This document shows, in pieces, positions 34,991-45,257 of a stretch of DNA of 51,749 nt. Each line of letters opens with the position of its first letter. The first letter of the stretch is position 1. The notes under the pieces are model-generated. The model did no database searches, was not told where the DNA came from, and was given only the letters and a program-made list of their open reading frames with translations. The stretch is from Spirochaetae bacterium HGW-Spirochaetae-5 (GTDB lineage: Bacteria > Spirochaetota > UBA4802 > UBA5550): contig PGXT01000015.1 of NCBI GenBank assembly GCA_002839285.1, positions 1 through 51,749 of the forward strand, given 5' to 3'. The position numbers and the translations under genes are program-made.

Positions 34991-35407
34991 AACATTTTTA
35001 ATTGTGTACGCTATCAGTTTTAAATCTTTATTTAAAGAGGCTGCATATAAAAGTAAATTTTAATTCGGTGTCGGTTGAAATTTCTATCACTCGGTTTTTC
35101 CTGATATTTTTTAATCAGATTCGGTAATTATTTCTAAACATAATTTTCAGTGTAAAAAACAAAAAAAATACATCACCGCCGCCTTTGGCACCGGGGATAA
35201 TATAGATTTTTTACTTCAGAAAAGTTAATGAATAAATAACGGATCAGAGTCAAAGATAATATAAATGTTATTAAAATATACTGTTTTTCCGGCAGCATTG
35301 ATAAATTATTTGCTATTCATGATTTTGTATTGAATATTATATCAATACTGTAAAAATTATACATTAGTTATTTTTCATAATAAGAAACTATCAGGGAGAG
35401 ATATTAA
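34991..35407. other. 417-base intergenic region upstream of larE remnant and yitT
   Basis: It holds about 60 bases of residual LarE-like coding sequence directly upstream of 34990, then AT-rich DNA and family C copy 3. Promoters for the flanking divergent genes must lie here, but no clear -35/-10 pair was picked out. Confidence 0.5.
35163..35249. repeat. Dispersed hairpin repeat, family C, copy 3
   Basis: The order of blocks is tcaccgccgcc, ccggggataatatagat, tttacttcagaaaagttaa, gaataaataacggatcagag. It matches copy 4 (40811-40893) almost along its whole length and is the clearest pair in this family. Confidence 0.68.
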
Positions 35408-36325
35408 ATGAAGGCTCTTTTGAATATAAAGAAAATTGATATGGTCATGCATCTTAGGGATATGGGGGGTATTCTCTTCGGCAGTGCTGTTGGGGGGCTC
35501 GGCCTATCGTTATTTCTTATCCCCTTCAAAGCGAGTCCCGGGGGAGCTGCCGGTATTGCCCAGATTTTTTATTATTTCTTTAATATACCTGCAGGTTTGC
35601 TCATGCTTCTTATTAATATTCCATTGTTTATAATCGGGATAATTATTTTCGGAAAAATGTTCGGCATTAAAACACTCTGGGGAATATTCACTTTGTCTTT
35701 TTTTACAGATCTTTTTGCCTCAGAACGTTTTACCGGGGCAGGTTTTCTTAAAGATTTTATTTTTAAGATCAATGATCAGAGTGTCTCTTTTACGAATGAG
35801 ATATTTCTGGCAGTAGTGGCAGGTGGTATTCTTCTGGGGGTGGGTGTCGGATTTGTAATCAAATTTAACGGATCAACCGGCGGGAGTGATATTCCGGCAC
35901 TTCTTCTTAGAAAATATTTCGGGCTCACCGTTGGTACATCCTATCTGATTATTGATACTTTTGTTATTTTTGGTGTGGGGATTCTTTTTAAGGATCCGAA
36001 TCTTATTTTGTGGGGATTCATTTCATTATATATTACCACAAAGGGTACTGATTTTATTGTCGAGGGGATGTCGTATACAAAGGAACTTTTTATAATCAGC
36101 AGTAAATCAGATGAGATAAGAGAGTTCATTATCAATGAACTGGACAGGGGTTGTACTCTTCTTCGCGGTGAAGGGGGATATACAGGAGATGAAAAGGATG
36201 TTATTTATCTTGCTCTTCACACGAGGGAACTACCGAAGGTGAAGGGGGCCGTTAAGAATATTGACCCCCTTGCATTTATTGTTGTTAATGATGCTTATGA
36301 AGTGATGGGAGATTTCAGGAGATAG
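35408..36325 (+). CDS. YitT-family (DUF161/DUF2179) membrane protein
   Basis: A 305-residue integral membrane protein with about five or six hydrophobic segments in the first 210 residues, including family landmarks PFKASPGGAAGIAQI, NIPLFIIG, KFNGSTGGSDIPALLLRK and FIVEGMSYTKEL. The C-terminal DUF2179 domain follows (RGCTLLRGEGGYTGDEKDVI, NIDPLAFIVVNDAYEVMG). Transport function is suspected for the family but no substrate is known. The start has a good ribosome site (agggagag, 7 bases before ATG). It abuts the convergent chemoreceptor gene with no gap. Confidence 0.93.
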   Translation: MKALLNIKKIDMVMHLRDMGGILFGSAVGGLGLSLFLIPFKASPGGAAGIAQIFYYFFNIPAGLLMLLINIPLFIIGIIIFGKMFGIKTLWGIFTLSFFTDLFASERFTGAGFLKDFIFKINDQSVSFTNEIFLAVVAGGILLGVGVGFVIKFNGSTGGSDIPALLLRKYFGLTVGTSYLIIDTFVIFGVGILFKDPNLILWGFISLYITTKGTDFIVEGMSYTKELFIISSKSDEIREFIINELDRGCTLLRGEGGYTGDEKDVIYLALHTRELPKVKGAVKNIDPLAFIVVNDAYEVMGDFRR

Positions 36326-37885
36326 TTATTCCGCTATCTCCTTTTCTATCTGCGAAGAGAGATGCTTTAATCTGTCTGCGCTCTCCTGAAGAATTTTTGT
36401 ATTTTCGGCATTCTGCTGAATTGTTTTTCCGGTGTCCTCGATTGATAAAGCGATATCTTCTACCGCGGACTGCTGCTCTTTCATTGAGATATTAATCTGT
36501 TCAGTTTTTTCAATAGCTGTTTTTGTTTTATTGTCCATATCCGTTTTAAGTTTTTTCTGTTCTTCAAGTGCTTTAACTGTTGTTACCGCATTCTCCTGCA
36601 GTGTGTTTAGGGAACTCATAGTTTCATCAATGAATTCAAGGATCTGATTAATAACTTTGTCTGATTCAACAGCATCTTTTTTGTTGGTTTCTATCAGGTC
36701 TGAAATTCTGTTTAATTCCTGAGTGGAGTGATCGGCAAGTTTACCTATCTCCTCAGCAACGACTGCAAATCCTCTGCCATGTTCACCCGCTCTTGCTGCT
36801 TCTATTGCTGCGTTGAGAGAAAGAAGATTTATTTTGTCAAAAAATTCTTCAATTATTGTTATAACAAGAGTTATATCATTTGAGTTCTGTAGAATTTTCT
36901 TATTAATAATATCAAGTGTCCCGGAAGCTTCACTCCCTTTTTTAGCATTCTTGAGAAATGCCACCAGGGTGTCTTTCATACCGCTTCCGTAATTCTCTAT
37001 AGAATCAATCGATGACGAGAGGGCATTTATACTGGAGGAGAGTTCTTCAATAGACTGTTTTTGATAATCTGTAGCTTTTGAAACATTTTCGGTCCCTGCA
37101 GAGATCTCTTCAACTGTGGCTGAGAGTTCTTCCATTGAAGCGGCCTGCGACTGAGCATTATCAGAATATTTTGTTATGATATTATAATTTTTATCAATAG
37201 ATTCATTTAATTCTATAACTGCATTTTTAATCGTTGAAACAAGAGATTTTATTTGAGAATAATTTTCTTTGTTTTTTTCTGATTCTTTTTCAGCGGTACT
37301 TACAGCTCTGTTTAAAAATTTTGCTGTAATAGTTCCTAAAATATATAGCAGAGTAAGGGTTATGAGGCCATCGATAAATGTTGAATTTACAGTCTGAACA
37401 AGGAAACCTGTTGCTGCTGGTTTAGCTATGAAAAAATAGAAGTATGTATGTGTAGAAAAAAAAGTCAGCAGAACTGCTGTTGAAACTGTAAAGGAGCAGT
37501 AAAGAGTGGCGAATCCTATACAAAGATGCATAAATACTCCCATGGTAACGCCTGAGAGATAATATGGTCTTGAAAGAAATCCTGCTGATGCTATAAAACA
37601 TGCTGTGAATGCAAGTGTGTTTGCGCCCAATTCAACTCTTCCCGATCTGATAAGGAGAATGATAATTATACATGAAGAGCCGAGCATCGAGGAGGATTTT
37701 GCTATTTCAATCATTCTGCTGGAATCGAGAAAAAAGAGTCCGAAAATATTAAGAATCAGAAGCCCTGAAAGTATTGAGAAACTGAAAATAAATACATATT
37801 GAGCTTTTTTAAAACGGATGAAATCTTCGGGAGGGTATTTTTTTAAAAATTTTGTTAATAAACTGTTCATATTCTGTTTTTCCAT
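36326..37885 (-). CDS. Methyl-accepting chemotaxis protein
   Basis: A 519-residue chemoreceptor. The first ~200 residues contain about six membrane segments with little periplasmic sequence, so the sensor part is membrane-embedded rather than a periplasmic ligand pocket. No HAMP domain is obvious. The cytoplasmic signalling helix hairpin shows [20 protein letters not shown] and [15 protein letters not shown], the CheA/CheW-binding tip; Ser replaces the usual Ala in LLALNAA. Two start codons are possible (MEKQNM and the second Met); ribosome sites do not decide. No other chemotaxis genes are nearby. Confidence 0.93.
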   Translation of the reverse strand: MEKQNMNSLLTKFLKKYPPEDFIRFKKAQYVFIFSFSILSGLLILNIFGLFFLDSSRMIEIAKSSSMLGSSCIIIILLIRSGRVELGANTLAFTACFIASAGFLSRPYYLSGVTMGVFMHLCIGFATLYCSFTVSTAVLLTFFSTHTYFYFFIAKPAATGFLVQTVNSTFIDGLITLTLLYILGTITAKFLNRAVSTAEKESEKNKENYSQIKSLVSTIKNAVIELNESIDKNYNIITKYSDNAQSQAASMEELSATVEEISAGTENVSKATDYQKQSIEELSSSINALSSSIDSIENYGSGMKDTLVAFLKNAKKGSEASGTLDIINKKILQNSNDITLVITIIEEFFDKINLLSLNAAIEAARAGEHGRGFAVVAEEIGKLADHSTQELNRISDLIETNKKDAVESDKVINQILEFIDETMSSLNTLQENAVTTVKALEEQKKLKTDMDNKTKTAIEKTEQINISMKEQQSAVEDIALSIEDTGKTIQQNAENTKILQESADRLKHLSSQIEKEIAE

Positions 37886-38132
37886 TTTATATATATTTTT
37901 TACTAATCAAATATCTTTTTAGTGTAATAAGATTTTTCATGATAATTCTAAGTGAATTCAAATTATAATAAAAAGATAAACTGCTTATTAATATCTATTG
38001 CTATTATAAAGGAAAATTTTTCTATCAAAAAATATTGATTATTGAAAAAGCAGTATAATAATTTTATAAGTGATTTAATTCTGATACGGGATTTTATAAT
38101 TATAATGAAACTTAATTGCGATCGGGGGAATC

Positions 38133-40758
38133 ATGCTGGTTAACAGATATATAAATTTTATTTTAAAACGGCCTGTTACGGTTATAATAATTCTTCTTTC
38201 TGTTACTGTTATACTCGGTTCAGGAATAAGAAAGATCGAATTTGATAATTCCTATGATGTTATGATGCCGCAGAAGGATTCTCTTTATCTGTACAACGAA
38301 GAGACTAAAAAGATTTACGGTAATCTTGATAATTTTATAATCTCTGCGGTAACTTCCAATGAGAATATCTGGTCTGAAGATTTTTTCAGAGATTTTAACA
38401 ATCTGGTAACCGACCTTGAAGAATATAAAAAATATGATGAAGTTAAAGAGACAATCAGGACTACAGCACTTGATGGATATGAAAAAAATGAGAAAGATAA
38501 ATCTCTAAATTCATTACTCGAAGTATTCAGTTCGGATCCTGTTTTCCAGAGAGCTATTTCAAGAGAATTTTCTAACTTATCAGATGAACGGGGAAGTTAT
38601 AGTTCTGTTTCTGCTGAAATAAAAGGTACTTTTACCGGAAACCGGAATTCTGGTGTGAGTGATAAATCTGATAAAAAAATTTCCGATAAAGAATATAATG
38701 CATTTAAGAAAAGAATTAATTTTATAAATGATATTAAGAAGAGTGAAACTGTTGATAATATTATCTCACCCCTGACAGCTAAAGATATAAGCGGAAAAGA
38801 TGATACTCTAAGATCAGTTGATCTTGTTGATACCGGTGAAGATGGGGAAAGAATTTTACCATCAAGTGAAAATGATTTTAAACTCTTCAAGGAGCGGCTC
38901 AGAAAAAATCCGGCTTTCAGAGGAGCTCTCTATACTGATGATGCGGCGGGAAATATAACAGATTTCGCTCTTGTTGTTAAGTTTACCAATACAAAAGATC
39001 ACGATCAAGTAACACGTGAAGTATCGAAAATAATTAACAGCTATTCCGGTCTGAATTCAATTATTCAGGGAGTTCCGGTAATCAATAAATATCTCAGCGA
39101 TTATATGCATCGTGATCTGGTCAATTTCCTCCCTCCCATATTTGTAGTTATTCTTATTGTTTTCTTTCTAAATTTCAGATCTGCAAGAGGTGTATTTCTT
39201 CCACTGGTTACATTAATACTTTCCGACATCTGGGTTATCGGGCTCATGGGGCATCTGGGATTTAAACTGACAATGCTCGGGGCTTCATTGCCGTCGCTTA
39301 TCGTAGCAGTGGGGAGTTCGTACTCTATACATATTGTAAATCAGTACTATATTGATCAGAGAGTGTCAAGGCAGAGTGACAAGTCCGAGGGGTTGAGAAT
39401 GTCGATGTCTCATATATCCGTGACTGTCATACTTGCCGGTTTAACCACGTTTCTCGGTTTTGCATCACTGATGACAAACCAGGTAACTGCCATAAGAGAC
39501 TGGGGGCTATTTTCTGCATTGGGTGTTTTGTCAGCTGTTATTATCTCAACATCCCTGATTCCTGCAATAATGATGCTCCTTCCTCTCCCTGAAAAACCGG
39601 TTAAAAAAGATCAAACCTCTGCAGATAAGGCAGACTTAACAGATAAACTGATTTTAAAGTTAACCGGAGTTTCAATCAATAATTATGGTAAAGTAATAGT
39701 AGCGACTATAATTGTTCTGATAATTTCAATTGCCGGCGCATCAAGAATGAAAGTTGAAACTTCAGTCCTTTCCTATTTTAAAGAGGGGGATTACATAAGA
39801 AAAAGCTATCAGATAATCGGAGACGAATGATCTCTATATCGGACGGACAGATGCATTTACAGATGTAATTAAAACAATGCATATGGCGATGAATAATGAT
39901 AATCCCGATTTCTATAAAATTCCCGAAAACAAAACTGACATAATTGATTATTTAGAAATTTACAGCGGAGAGGATGAGAATAGTGACGGGCGTATTGATG
40001 ATTTTGAATCATATGTCGATCCGGGATACAGATCGGCTCTTATCTTTGTAAAGCATAACGACAGGAATAAAATTCTCGGGACTTCAGATTTTAATCTGAT
40101 TCAGAAAAAACTGGACAGATATCTTGAGCAGAATCTTGATAAGAGATACTCCTACTCGATTAATGGTGTTCCGTCTATTATAGTAAGATTATCAAAGTAT
40201 GTTGTCTCCGGGCAGGCGAACAGTCTTATCTTCTCTCTTGCCACTGTTTTATTTGTTGTAATAGTACTGTTCAAAAATTTTAAAGCGGGATTGATTTCGA
40301 TGATCCCCATGGGTACAGCAATAATAATGAATTTCGGTATTATGGGTTGGGCAGGAATTAATCTTGATTATGCAACTTCGATCATTGCCTGTATAGTCAT
40401 AGGAATAGGTGTGGATGATACCATTCACTTTCTTAACACATACCGGCATTTTATGGAGGAGGAGCATGATGTTGACAGAACAATTGTCAGAACTCTTAAA
40501 CTTTCAGGGAAAGCAATAATTTATACATCTCTTGCTTTGATATTCGGTTTTTCTGTTCTGATGCTTTCCAATTTCAAACCATTGATTTTTTTCGGTATAC
40601 TCTGCGCGTCGACCATGATAACTACCACCATCGGTGCTCTTGTAATTCTCCCTTCAGTAATAAAAGCAACGGATGTTGATCTTTCTGAAAGCACCTCTAA
40701 TTCTCTTTTCTGGAGGATTTTTAGTTTCGGTAAGCTCTTTGATATTGAAAAAAAATAG
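38133..40758 (+). pseudogene. RND/MMPL-family transporter, disrupted near the middle
   Basis: HAE3-type RND exporters have two repeated halves, each a membrane segment, a periplasmic domain and five more segments. The first frame (38133-39830, 565 residues) covers the first half (NFILKRPVTVIIILL, GVPVINKYLSDYM, NFRSARGVFLPLV, VGSSYSIHIVNQYY) and ends at IIGDE with TGA 39828. The second frame (from about 39818, first ATG 39877, to 40758) covers the rest (NGVPSIIVRLSKYV, GIGVDDTIHFLNTYRH). In family members some 30 or more residues, including an FGG segment, lie between these points; here they are missing, so an internal deletion plus frameshift is more likely than a single-base error. Two separate products are unlikely to work. 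Confidence 0.78.
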
Positions 40759-40810
40759 ATATGCTCATGTGGAACGCTGGTTTCTATAAAGCAGATAAAT
40801 ATCAAAAACA

Positions 40811-40893
40811 AAAATTATATATCCCCGCCGCGACGGGGGATAATGGAATCTATTTTACTTTAGAACGTTAAAGGAATAAAACCGGATTAGAAC
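40811..40893. repeat. Dispersed hairpin repeat, family C, copy 4
   Basis: Blocks atccccgccgcgacggggga (a GC hairpin), taatggaatctattttactt, tagaacgtta and aggaataaaaccggattaga parallel copy 3. It lies between two convergent genes, where the hairpin could act as a terminator. Confidence 0.68.
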
Positions 40894-40898
40894 AGATT

Positions 40899-42368
40899 TT
40901 AAAATTTATATGTTACAGATACTCCGTATACCGGATTTCCTCTTTCATCAAGAGTGAAGAGGGGGGATGGTATTATATATTCATCGGTTACTTCGCCTGT
41001 TGATAAGTTTTCTTTTTGCAGAATGGCATGAATAATTTCAACTGATTTTGAAAGCGCAAGGATAGATCCGAATATAATACCTCTATTTTTATTTGATTCC
41101 CCTTTCTTATAACTCTGAGAAGCATCGTCGTAATACTCAGGAGTTGAAAACTCACGTATGGTCATGTATAGCAGTATATTGTTAAGATGAAAGTAGAAGT
41201 ACCCCCACTGTCTGTCCCCTCTGTAAAAATGGCCCGCACCGTTACTTGTCAGCGAGAGAAGCGCGGCAGTTGCAGTATTACCGAGAAGTTCGTTATTCTC
41301 TTTGAAATATGATACCTGATGAAGATAGTTGTAATTGTATGAATCAACGAAGAGCGGCATCCCCCCTGCAAGAAGCATATACCATGCAAAATAGTTCATG
41401 GCCCTGTCATCACGGGTAATGTCCTTATTCTTTTTTTTAAGATTCTCAGGAGAGTTCAGGAAACCTCTCGCTTCCATATATAAATATGGCGGAGCACTGA
41501 GCATCCATAATCCCAGACCCTCCCAGTCCTCATTCATATAATATCCCAGGATGGGGGATGAAACCGGCATTGAAGCACTTGCCGCGGGTATAATAGCAAG
41601 GATAAATAATGTATCATAAAAGGATGTCTGACTGAAAACAATTTCGTTTTTTCTTGTTCTGTAAAATCCTTTTATTGCTTTACTCTCATTTCTAAAATCA
41701 ATAAGTATAAAATACTGATTATCCTCAATGTTGATTGTTAAGGGGGAGAGAACACCTTCATTAATTTCAGTCTCTCCTGTACTTTGTATAAAATTGTTTT
41801 TATCGGATGAATAGACAGTGTATCTGCCGGTGGTTTTGTAATTATCGGAGAGTATCAATCGGCTCTCTTCTTTTCTGATTTTAACCGGGATCTGAAAAAT
41901 GCTTAATGTTTTTGCCAGGAATTCGGCAGCATGCTCTTCGCTTATGAGACTGAATTCTCTTGAGCTTATCGATACGTCCATGGGAATTTTAACTTCGTAG
42001 CTGTTTATTACTCTCTGATTGAATGGAATTTTAATTCCGTAAGCCTGAAGCTTTATCACTATGGATTTTTTATAGTCGGTTACAGTGCCGGATACTATGA
42101 GGTTTATATCCGCATCATCGGCAAATTTTAGAATGCATTTTTCCTCGATGCAGCTGAATTTTGTCAGTTCCCGGTTTATTACTTCCGGCTGTATGACAGA
42201 AAAAGAATTGTTTTTAAGTATTTCAAGAATATGTTTTTCCAGCACCAGCGCCAGAGTCGATGCCCGTTCTGTGTTAGATGAAATACCTGATACACCGGCT
42301 AATGGAGCAGCGTAGATAGCTCCGGTAAGATTTAATAGGAGTATGATAAGGAATAGTTTATTTTTCAT
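40899..42368 (-). CDS. Secreted protein, possible outer-membrane component
   Basis: A 489-residue exported protein with a signal peptide (KNKLFLIILLLNLTGAIYAA). The N-terminal part (about 25-135) resembles the periplasmic, TolB/CsgG-like domains found in diderm envelope proteins (VSGISSNTERASTLALVLEK, then CIEEKCILKFADDADINLIV). The C-terminal half has hydrophobic stretches (LFILAIIPAASASMPVS, NGAGHFYRGDRQWGYFYFHL) of the kind seen in spirochaetal P13/DUF5683-like membrane proteins, and ends VSVTYKF. I cannot name it. It lies downstream of lexA on the same strand, 115 bases away, and converges with the RND locus. Confidence 0.78.
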   Translation of the reverse strand: MKNKLFLIILLLNLTGAIYAAPLAGVSGISSNTERASTLALVLEKHILEILKNNSFSVIQPEVINRELTKFSCIEEKCILKFADDADINLIVSGTVTDYKKSIVIKLQAYGIKIPFNQRVINSYEVKIPMDVSISSREFSLISEEHAAEFLAKTLSIFQIPVKIRKEESRLILSDNYKTTGRYTVYSSDKNNFIQSTGETEINEGVLSPLTINIEDNQYFILIDFRNESKAIKGFYRTRKNEIVFSQTSFYDTLFILAIIPAASASMPVSSPILGYYMNEDWEGLGLWMLSAPPYLYMEARGFLNSPENLKKKNKDITRDDRAMNYFAWYMLLAGGMPLFVDSYNYNYLHQVSYFKENNELLGNTATAALLSLTSNGAGHFYRGDRQWGYFYFHLNNILLYMTIREFSTPEYYDDASQSYKKGESNKNRGIIFGSILALSKSVEIIHAILQKENLSTGEVTDEYIIPSPLFTLDERGNPVYGVSVTYKF

Positions 42369-42483
42369 TTATATATCTGTAGTAAGCTTTGGAGTATCTT
42401 TCTCCGGAAGGGAAATATACTCTTTAATGTCTGATGTTATGATTTGTGAAGATGTTGTGCCGTATGTCAAATAAAAAAGATAA

Positions 42484-43092
42484 TTATAGATATGTTCTGA
42501 AAATTGCGGCAAGTTTACCCATAATAATAACATCGTCACACTCGATGGGCTTATAAGCTGCATTCCTCGGCATGAGCCTGATTGTTTCAGATGTCTTTTG
42601 CAGAACTTTAAGTGTTGCTTCTTCATCGACCAGAGCTGCTACAATTTCACCGTTCTCAGCAGTATTCTGCTTTTTTATAACAGCAATGTCACCATCAAAA
42701 ATCCCCCCTTCAATCATGGAATCACCTCTGATTGTAAGAGCAAAATATTCGCCACGGCTGAACATCTCCTGAGGAAATGAAAGATAATCTTCGATGTTCT
42801 CTTCAGCAAGTATGGGTGAGCCTGCAGCAATTCTTCCAAGAAGAGGGATACTTACCCCTGAACTTTTAATTTCAATTTCATCATCTATAATAACTATTGC
42901 ACGGGATTTGTTGTGTTCTGTCCTGATAAAACCTTTCTTTTCGATGGCTTTCATATGGTCATATGCGCCCTTTACTGTTATGCCGAATTTATCCCCTATC
43001 TCTCTAACCGTTGGAGGGAAACCTGAATCGATTATTGCTTCTTTTATAAAATTCAGTATGAGCTGCTGTTTATCTGTAAGATCTTTTGCCAT
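42484..43092 (-). CDS. lexA: LexA repressor
   Basis: LexA represses the SOS regulon and cleaves itself when RecA is activated. The 202-residue product has the winged-helix DNA-binding domain (LTDKQQLILNFIKEAI, GFPPTVREIGDKFGI) and the S24 peptidase domain: cleavage site Ala90-Gly91, catalytic Ser125 in RGDSMIEGGI and Lys162 in EATLKVL. ATG 43092 is chosen because ggaagg lies six bases upstream and MAKDLTDKQQ is the usual start; the ORF extends further without support. A promoter with an embedded dyad lies about 30 bases upstream, fitting autoregulation. Confidence 0.96.
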   Translation of the reverse strand: MAKDLTDKQQLILNFIKEAIIDSGFPPTVREIGDKFGITVKGAYDHMKAIEKKGFIRTEHNKSRAIVIIDDEIEIKSSGVSIPLLGRIAAGSPILAEENIEDYLSFPQEMFSRGEYFALTIRGDSMIEGGIFDGDIAVIKKQNTAENGEIVAALVDEEATLKVLQKTSETIRLMPRNAAYKPIECDDVIIMGKLAAIFRTYL

Positions 43093-43120
43093 TTTATACC
43101 TTCCATCGAAACTAAACATA

Positions 43121-43148
43121 ATGATAGCATACATTTGTTATATGTCAA
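43121..43148 (-). promoter_or_regulatory. lexA promoter with candidate LexA operator
   Basis: On the minus strand TTGACA (43148-43143) and TATCAT (43126-43121) are spaced by 16 bases, a strong sigma-70 promoter. Between them, 43128-43144 is an imperfect 17-base dyad (cata-t-a ... t-g-tatg). Its position over the promoter spacer suits a self-repressing LexA site. The operator call is by position and symmetry only. Confidence 0.55.
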
Positions 43149-43184
43149 GTATTATTGAATAAAATCCGGTTTGGTTTATAAAAA

Positions 43185-43240
43185 ATTAGAATTATATGTC
43201 TCCGCCGATTACAACGGCAGGACAATAGATCATTTTTCAA
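43185..43240. repeat. Dispersed hairpin repeat, family C, copy 5 (divergent)
   Basis: gtctccgccg, acggcaggacaatagat and catttttca parallel the core of copies 3 and 4, but the match is weaker and the 3' arm is not obvious. It lies in the divergent space between lexA and the CoA-transferase/GNAT gene. Confidence 0.4.
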
Positions 43241-43403
43241 AAATGCAATAATTTGCTGCCTGTGAACAGATTATAAAGAAACAATTTTTTAATTTACATT
43301 AAAATATATCTTGAGGAATTACTATTGTATTGGGTAATATTTATATTGGCGAATGTTATAAAATAAATTCACCAATTTTTTAAATTTAATGAGAGGTGTG
43401 TAT

Positions 43404-45257
43404 ATGTATAAACAGGAGAATTTTGACAGCAAAGTCATTGATATGAAAAAATTTACCTCTCTTATAAAACCGGGGAATAAAATATTTCTCACAAGCGGGC
43501 CGGCAATACCGGCAATTGCAGCCAGGGAGATAACCACATCAGAGAGTTTAAGAAATTTCGATCTGGAAATTATACAGCTTTTTTCTTCTGACGATTTTTT
43601 TACAAGTGAATCCTGCGATATACAGAATTACCGTCTTAAAACCTTCAGGAGCGGAGAGACAGCAGTGGAGGATGTCTGCAATGGTAAAGAGGATTACATC
43701 CCTGCCAATCTTGTAGAAATTCCATATATATTTGCAACCAAGGCTATAGAAATAGATATAGCTGTTATTACAACATCACCCCCTGACAAAAGAGGTTTCA
43801 TGAGTCTTGGAGTTGCGATAGATGTTGCAGATACTGTTATTAAAAATGCCTCACTTGTTATCGCAGAGGTAAATTCGAATATGCCTGTAACCTACGGAGA
43901 AACGTCAATTCATGTCGATCAGATAGACCATGTGATTCTGAGCAATGAAGCTCTTCTTGAAAGAGAACGTAAACCATATGATAGTATTCAGGATCTGATC
44001 GGATGGCACGTGAGCAATCTGATACAGGACGGATCGACAGTAGTTCTTCATGTGGGACGAATTTTTGATGCAATTGCAGTACATCTCATGTCTAAAAGAA
44101 ATCTGGGGATTCTTACTAATGTTGTGTCGGACTGGATTATTGATCTTGTTGAGGCCGGCGCTGTTTCTGTGGAGAGAAAGAGAGAGTCCGGGGGGCAGAT
44201 ATCAACAAGCTACTGCTACGGATCAAAGGAACTTTATGATTACGTTGATAATAATCAGCTATTCGGTTTCTACCCCATAGCAAAACTTGCTAATCCGCTG
44301 AGTATTAAAAATATTTCGAAACTGATAAGCATTATGAACGTTGAAAAGATAGATATAACTGCTGCAAAGGTTCTCGTTTACTCCGGTGATGATCTTCTTT
44401 CCGGTTATGAGAGCAAGTTTAATTTTGCTGCAGGTACTGCTTTTTCAGGGAGCGGTAAAGTCATCTTTGCACTTAAATCCATGGGACAGGAGGGTGAGAG
44501 TAATATAGTCATATCTCACGACAGAGATAATGACAGGATCAGGTCAACGTTGAGTGCCGCAAGATATGTCGTTACTGAATACGGAGTTGCTTCGTTATTC
44601 GGTAAGTCCAACAGGGAGAGGGCATTGTCACTTATTGAAATCGCTCATCCTGATCATAGAGAGGCTCTGTTTAATAAAGCGAAAGAGCTCGGTTATCTAT
44701 ATCCGGATCAGATATACAGATCCATATCTGCAAATTATCCGATTAAAATTGAAACTGTAAAAACATTTAAAGACGGGCTTGAACTTAAAATCAGACCTAT
44801 CAGAGCATCCGATGAGGATATGATGAGACGTCTATTCTATAAGTTTTCCGATGAATCGAAATATTACAGGTATTTCACTCATGTAAAAGTTATGCCTCAT
44901 AAAAACATGCAGAAGTATCTCAGTGTAGACTATGAGAAAATTATGGCAATAGTGGCAGTTCTTCAACAGGGTAACACCGAAAGGATTGTTGCGGAAGCAA
45001 GATATGCCGCTTTCCCGAGCGGAGACGCCTATGAGATGGCTTTCCTTGTAGATGAGGAGTTTCAGGGGAAGGGACTTGCAACTTTTCTGGCAAACTTTCT
45101 GATAAAAATTGCAAAGGATAGAGGAATAAAAAAACTTACAGCTTCAGTTCTTGCGCAGAATCAGAAGATGCTTACGGTATTTGAAAAGCTTACGGTAACT
45201 CCGGAAAAACATTATGACGGCGATACTATTGAACTTGAATTTCTTCTGCAGGATTAA
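43404..45257 (+). CDS. Acetyl-CoA hydrolase/transferase-like protein fused to GNAT domain
   Basis: A 617-residue two-part protein. ATG 43404 is preferred over 43389 because agagg lies seven bases upstream. Residues 1-440 are the acetyl-CoA hydrolase/CoA-transferase fold (ATKAIEIDIAVITTSPPDK, VNSNMPVTYGET, FNFAAGTAFSGSGKVIFAL, VVTEYGVASLFGKS). Residues about 465-617 are a GNAT acetyltransferase (LKIRPIRASDEDMMRRLFYK, then AFLVDEEFQGKGLATFLANF). In active CoA-transferases the catalytic Glu sits in a GIHSE-x-x-SDG motif; here the matching segment reads GILTNVVSDW, so the Glu is Asn. The CoA-transferase part may bind CoA or acyl-CoA without catalysis and feed or regulate the GNAT part. This fusion is known in other bacteria. 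It overlaps the convergent MATE gene by four bases. Confidence 0.88.
   Translation: MYKQENFDSKVIDMKKFTSLIKPGNKIFLTSGPAIPAIAAREITTSESLRNFDLEIIQLFSSDDFFTSESCDIQNYRLKTFRSGETAVEDVCNGKEDYIPANLVEIPYIFATKAIEIDIAVITTSPPDKRGFMSLGVAIDVADTVIKNASLVIAEVNSNMPVTYGETSIHVDQIDHVILSNEALLERERKPYDSIQDLIGWHVSNLIQDGSTVVLHVGRIFDAIAVHLMSKRNLGILTNVVSDWIIDLVEAGAVSVERKRESGGQISTSYCYGSKELYDYVDNNQLFGFYPIAKLANPLSIKNISKLISIMNVEKIDITAAKVLVYSGDDLLSGYESKFNFAAGTAFSGSGKVIFALKSMGQEGESNIVISHDRDNDRIRSTLSAARYVVTEYGVASLFGKSNRERALSLIEIAHPDHREALFNKAKELGYLYPDQIYRSISANYPIKIETVKTFKDGLELKIRPIRASDEDMMRRLFYKFSDESKYYRYFTHVKVMPHKNMQKYLSVDYEKIMAIVAVLQQGNTERIVAEARYAAFPSGDAYEMAFLVDEEFQGKGLATFLANFLIKIAKDRGIKKLTASVLAQNQKMLTVFEKLTVTPEKHYDGDTIELEFLLQD

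Noticed and set aside
39818-39835. Possible programmed +1 frameshift at GAA-TGA in the RND gene, with ggag a few bases upstream as in prfB
   Set aside because: GAA is not a slippery P-site codon for +1 movement, and family-conserved residues are missing at the junction, so a deletion fits better.
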